Assembly (NCBI RefSeq): GCF_000735365.1
Contig: NZ_JMPL01000011.1
Coordinates: 1-64,000, forward strand
Origin: Kluyvera ascorbata ATCC 33433
Lineage (GTDB): Bacteria; Pseudomonadota; Gammaproteobacteria; Enterobacterales; Enterobacteriaceae
Reading direction: 5' to 3'
DNA: 64,000 bases
Below are positions 61,362-64,000 of this stretch, piece by piece. The notes under the pieces are model-generated. The model was not told the DNA's origin, did no database searches, and saw nothing but the letters and a program-made list of their open reading frames with translations. The position numbers and the translations under genes are program-made. The first letter of the stretch is position 1; every line of letters starts with the position of its first letter.

Positions 61362-63122
61362 ATGACGCAAACCTATATTCCCGGCAAAGATGCCGCACTG
61401 GAAGATTCCATCGCTCGCTTCCAGCAAAAGCTGCTCGATCTGGGCTTCGACATTGAAGAAGCCTCCTGGCTGAACCCGGTTCCTAACGTCTGGTCGGTGC
61501 ATATTCGTGATAAGGCATGCTCTCTGTGCTTTACCAACGGTAAAGGCGCGACCAAAAAAGCCGCACTGGCCTCCGCGCTGGGTGAGTACTTCGAACGTCT
61601 CTCCACCAACTATTTCTTCGCCGACTTCTGGCTGGGCGACAAAATTGCTAACGATCCGTTCGTCCACTACCCGAACGAAAAATGGTTCCCGCTGACCGAC
61701 GACGATGAAGTGCCTGAAGGCCTGCTCGATGCTCGCCTGCGTGCATTTTACGATCCTGACGATCAGTTAACCGCCAGCATGCTGGTCGACCTGCAGTCCG
61801 GCAACGACGATCGCGGCGTATGCGGCCTGCCGTTTACCCGCCAGTCCGACGGCGAAACTATCTATACTCCCGATGAACATCGTGGCTAACCTGTACGTTT
61901 CTAACGGCATGTCTGCGGGTAATCCCGTAATGAAGCCCGCGTACAGGGGCTGTCTGAAGTCTTCGAACGTTACGTGAAAAACCGCATCATCGCGGAAAGC
62001 ATCAGCCTGCCGGAAATCCCGGCCGAGGTGCTGGCGCGTTACCCTGGCGTCGTTGAGTCCATCAAAACGCTGGAAGCGGAAGGTTTCCCAATCTTCGCTT
62101 ACGACGGTTCTCTGGGCGGTAAATACCCGGTTATCTGCGTCGTGCTGTTCAACCCAGCCAACGGTACCTGCTTCGCGTCCTTCGGCGCGCACCCTGATTT
62201 CGGCGTTGCGCTTGAGCGTACGGTGACCGAGCTGCTGCAGGGCCGCGGTCTGAAAGATCTCGACGTGTTCACTCCACCAACCTTCGATGACGAAGAAGTC
62301 GCTGAACATACCAATCTCGAAACCCACTTCATCGACTCCAGCGGTCTGATCTCCTGGGATATGTTCAAGCAGGATGCGGACTACCCGTTTGCAGACTGGA
62401 ACTTCTCAGGCACAACCGAAGAAGAGTTCGCCACCCTGATGGCTATCTTCAATGAAGAAGATAAAGAAGTGTACATCGCCGACTATGAGCACCTGAGCGT
62501 TTACGCTTGCCGTATCATCGTGCCCGGCATGTCCGATATTTATCCAGCGGAAGATCTGTGGCTCGCAAACAACAATATGGGCAGCCACCTGCGCGACACC
62601 ATTCTCTCCCTGCCGGGTAGCGAGTGGGAAAAAGAAGCGTATCTGAATCTCATCGAACAGATGGATGACGAAGGTCTGGACGATTTCACCCGCGTACGCG
62701 AACTTCTAGGTCTGGCAACCGGTCCAAATAACGGCTGGTCGACTCTGCGCGTTGGCGAACTGAAAGCCATGCTGGCACTGGCGGGCGGTGACCTTGAGCA
62801 GGCGCTGATCTGGACCGAGTGGACCATGGAGTTCAATGCTTCTGTATTCAGTGCTGAGCGTGCTAACTACTACCGTTGTCTGCAAACGCTGCTGCTGCTG
62901 TCTCAGGAAGAAGAACGTGAACCTCTGCAGTACCTGAACGCGTTCGTCCGTATGTACGGCGCAGATGCCGTAGAAGCGGCCAGCGCGGCGCTGAGCGGTG
63001 AAGAGGCCTTCTATGGCCTGCAGCCTGCTGATGGCTCCCTGGAAGCCTTCCCTGCGCATCAGTCGCTTCTGCAGGCCTACGAGAAGCTCCAGCGCGCTAA
63101 AGCGGCTTTCTGGGCAAAGTAG
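61362..63122 (+). pseudogene. ycaO: YcaO, broken by two opposite one-base frameshifts
   Basis: YcaO activates substrates with ATP and potentiates RimO in beta-methylthiolation of ribosomal protein S12. Here the frame that begins MTQTYIPGKDAALE stops at 61887-61889 (TAA). Translating with one base removed from the CCC at 61869-61871 and one base added after 61923 restores the full 586-residue family protein. Between the two points the expected peptide (MNIVANLYVSNGMSAG...) is in another frame. The affected residues (about 170-187) lie in the ATP-binding core. The total length is unchanged, so this could be paired base-calling errors or real gene loss. A 382-residue C-terminal frame remains open from 61974. 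Confidence 0.9.
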
Positions 63123-63173
63123 GATATTTCCCGCAGAAAAAGTAGGTTTAACGTACAGTCTACGCTATATTAC

Positions 63174-63199
63174 GGGGCCAAATATTGGCCCCTTTTTTT
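63174..63199 (+). terminator. Rho-independent terminator of ycaO
   Basis: Stem GGGGCCAA / TTGGCCCC around ATA, with T7. It begins 51 bases past the ycaO stop. Confidence 0.9.
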
Positions 63200-63450
63200 A
63201 TTTCCACGCTTCGCTTCGTAGAGCTGTGAAAATAAAGTTAAACATAAGTAAACACAATATTTAGTAGCTTACATTTATTGTTAATTTGCACAATCATTAC
63301 TCCATTTTAATTAACTAATAAAATGAAGGGTAAAGAAAAAATTCAACTGAATTTGCAAATCTTAAAATTTATTTTTATCATTAGATTCAATAAATTACCC
63401 TGAGATCGTTGAAAAACCATTCGTTCTTCAGGCCTATAAGCCAGGCGAGA
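63200..63450. other. AT-rich upstream region of focA
   Basis: About 250 bases without a gene, with runs of A and T. In E. coli the long focA-pflB upstream region has binding sites for ArcA, FNR and IHF and several promoters. I can point only to the FNR site further on; specific ArcA or IHF sites are not assigned. Confidence 0.55.
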
Positions 63451-63451
63451 T

Positions 63452-63465
63452 ATGATCTATATCAA
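63452..63465 (+). promoter_or_regulatory. FNR box upstream of focA
   Basis: ATGATCTATATCAA matches the FNR consensus TTGAT-N4-ATCAA with one mismatch. TAGTAT at 63488-63493 is a fitting -10 for an FNR-activated promoter with the site at about -41, and TATAAT at 63475-63480 is also near. Location and sequence follow the E. coli focA promoter. Confidence 0.78.
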
Positions 63466-63527
63466 ATTCTCATCTATAATGCTTTGTTAGTATCTCGTCG
63501 CCGATTAAATAAAAAGAGAGAGTTAGT

Positions 63528-64000
63528 GTGAAAGCTGACAACCCTTTTGATCTACTCCTTCCTGCTGCGATGGCTAAAGTTGCCGAAGAAGCAGGTGTCT
63601 ATAAAGCAACCAAGCATCCGCTGAAAACCTTTTATCTGGCGATTACTGCGGGCGTCTTTATCTCGATTGCTTTTGTTTTTTACATTACCGCAACCACGGG
63701 TACCGCAGGTATGCCATTCGGCATCGCGAAACTCATTGGTGGTATTTGTTTCTCCTTAGGCTTAATTCTTTGCGTGATTTGTGGCGCAGACCTCTTTACC
63801 TCTACCGTGCTGATTGTTGTGGCGAAAGCCAGCGGCCGCATCACCTGGGGTCAATTGGCAAAAAACTGGCTCAACGTCTATGTTGGTAACCTGATTGGTG
63901 CACTGCTTTTCGTGCTGCTGATGTGGCTGTCCGGCGAGTACATGACGGCCAACGGCGGATGGGGGCTCAACGTCCTGCAAACCGCTGACCACAAAATGCA
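63528..64000 (+). CDS. focA: FocA, formate channel, N-terminal part
   Basis: The gene runs off the end of the window after 157 codons; E. coli FocA has 285. It starts with GTG after GAGAGAG. FocA is a pentameric formate/nitrite-family channel that exports and takes up formate in fermentation. The conserved N-terminal helix ADNPFDLLLPAAMAKVAEEAG that gates the pore, and the segment CGADLFTSTVLIV of the first transmembrane repeat, are present. It is upstream of pflB in E. coli (outside the window). Confidence 0.96.
   Translation, partial: MKADNPFDLLLPAAMAKVAEEAGVYKATKHPLKTFYLAITAGVFISIAFVFYITATTGTAGMPFGIAKLIGGICFSLGLILCVICGADLFTSTVLIVVAKASGRITWGQLAKNWLNVYVGNLIGALLFVLLMWLSGEYMTANGGWGLNVLQTADHKM

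Noticed and set aside
61362-63122. Programmed ribosomal frameshifting in ycaO
   Set aside because: There is no slippery heptamer at either point, and two opposite shifts within 18 codons would be needed; a double indel or consensus error is simpler.
1-64000. CRISPR array, tRNA or rRNA genes, prophage, integron or insertion sequence
   Set aside because: Looked for direct-repeat arrays, transposase or integrase motifs and attachment-site repeats. Gene order is continuous core chromosome and nothing of the kind is present.

Overview
This window is core chromosome of a member of the Enterobacteriaceae. Gene order follows the Escherichia coli 20-22 minute region, read in reverse relative to the K-12 map, from yccA to focA. 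Nearly every protein is colinear and close in length to its E. coli counterpart. The OmpF-type porin resembles the OmpK35/OmpF type of Klebsiella and Enterobacter more than E. coli OmpF, which suggests a non-Escherichia genus in the Enterobacter/Klebsiella/Citrobacter neighbourhood. I do not assign a genus. I see no rRNA, tRNA, CRISPR array, insertion sequence, prophage or defence island.

Layout: 1-9 kb holds yccA (3' part), tusE, acyP, rlmI, hspQ, yccU, mgsA, helD, yccF-yccS and sxy. 9-15 kb holds sulA (with LexA box), ompA, matP, lonH (ycbZ), fabA (with FadR and FabR sites) and the small gene rmf. 15-24 kb holds the leftward series rlmKL-uup-pqiA-pqiB-pqiC, then ycbX and zapC. 24-36 kb holds pyrD (PurR box and start-site-switching leader), a solitary ssuE, pepN, pncB (NadR box), asnS, ompF, aspC, gloC and mepK. 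36-46 kb holds ldtD and the cmoM-mukF-mukE-mukB condensin operon. 46-61 kb holds elyC, ycbJ, and the leftward series serC-aroA, cmk, rpsA, ihfB, ycaI, msbA-lpxK, ycaQ, ycaR-kdsB. 61-64 kb holds ycaO, which is broken by two opposite one-base indels, and the 5' part of focA.

Themes: envelope building and transport (ompA, ompF, pqiABC, msbA, lpxK, kdsB, ldtD, mepK, elyC), chromosome and division control (mukBEF, matP, zapC, sulA, ihfB), translation and RNA modification (rpsA, rmf, asnS, rlmI, rlmKL, tusE, cmoM, ycaO), and metabolism of amino acids, nucleotides, NAD and fatty acids (serC, aroA, aspC, pyrD, cmk, pncB, fabA). Most regulatory sites reported were recognised because they match known operators at the expected position.

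No new biological system is evident. The points most worth checking are the doubly frameshifted ycaO, the solitary ssuE without ssuADCB, the absence of genes K-12 carries here (yccT/csgI, ycaP, elf fimbrial genes), four REP-type palindromic elements in intergenic gaps, enlarged porin loops, and an unexplained inverted repeat behind fabA.
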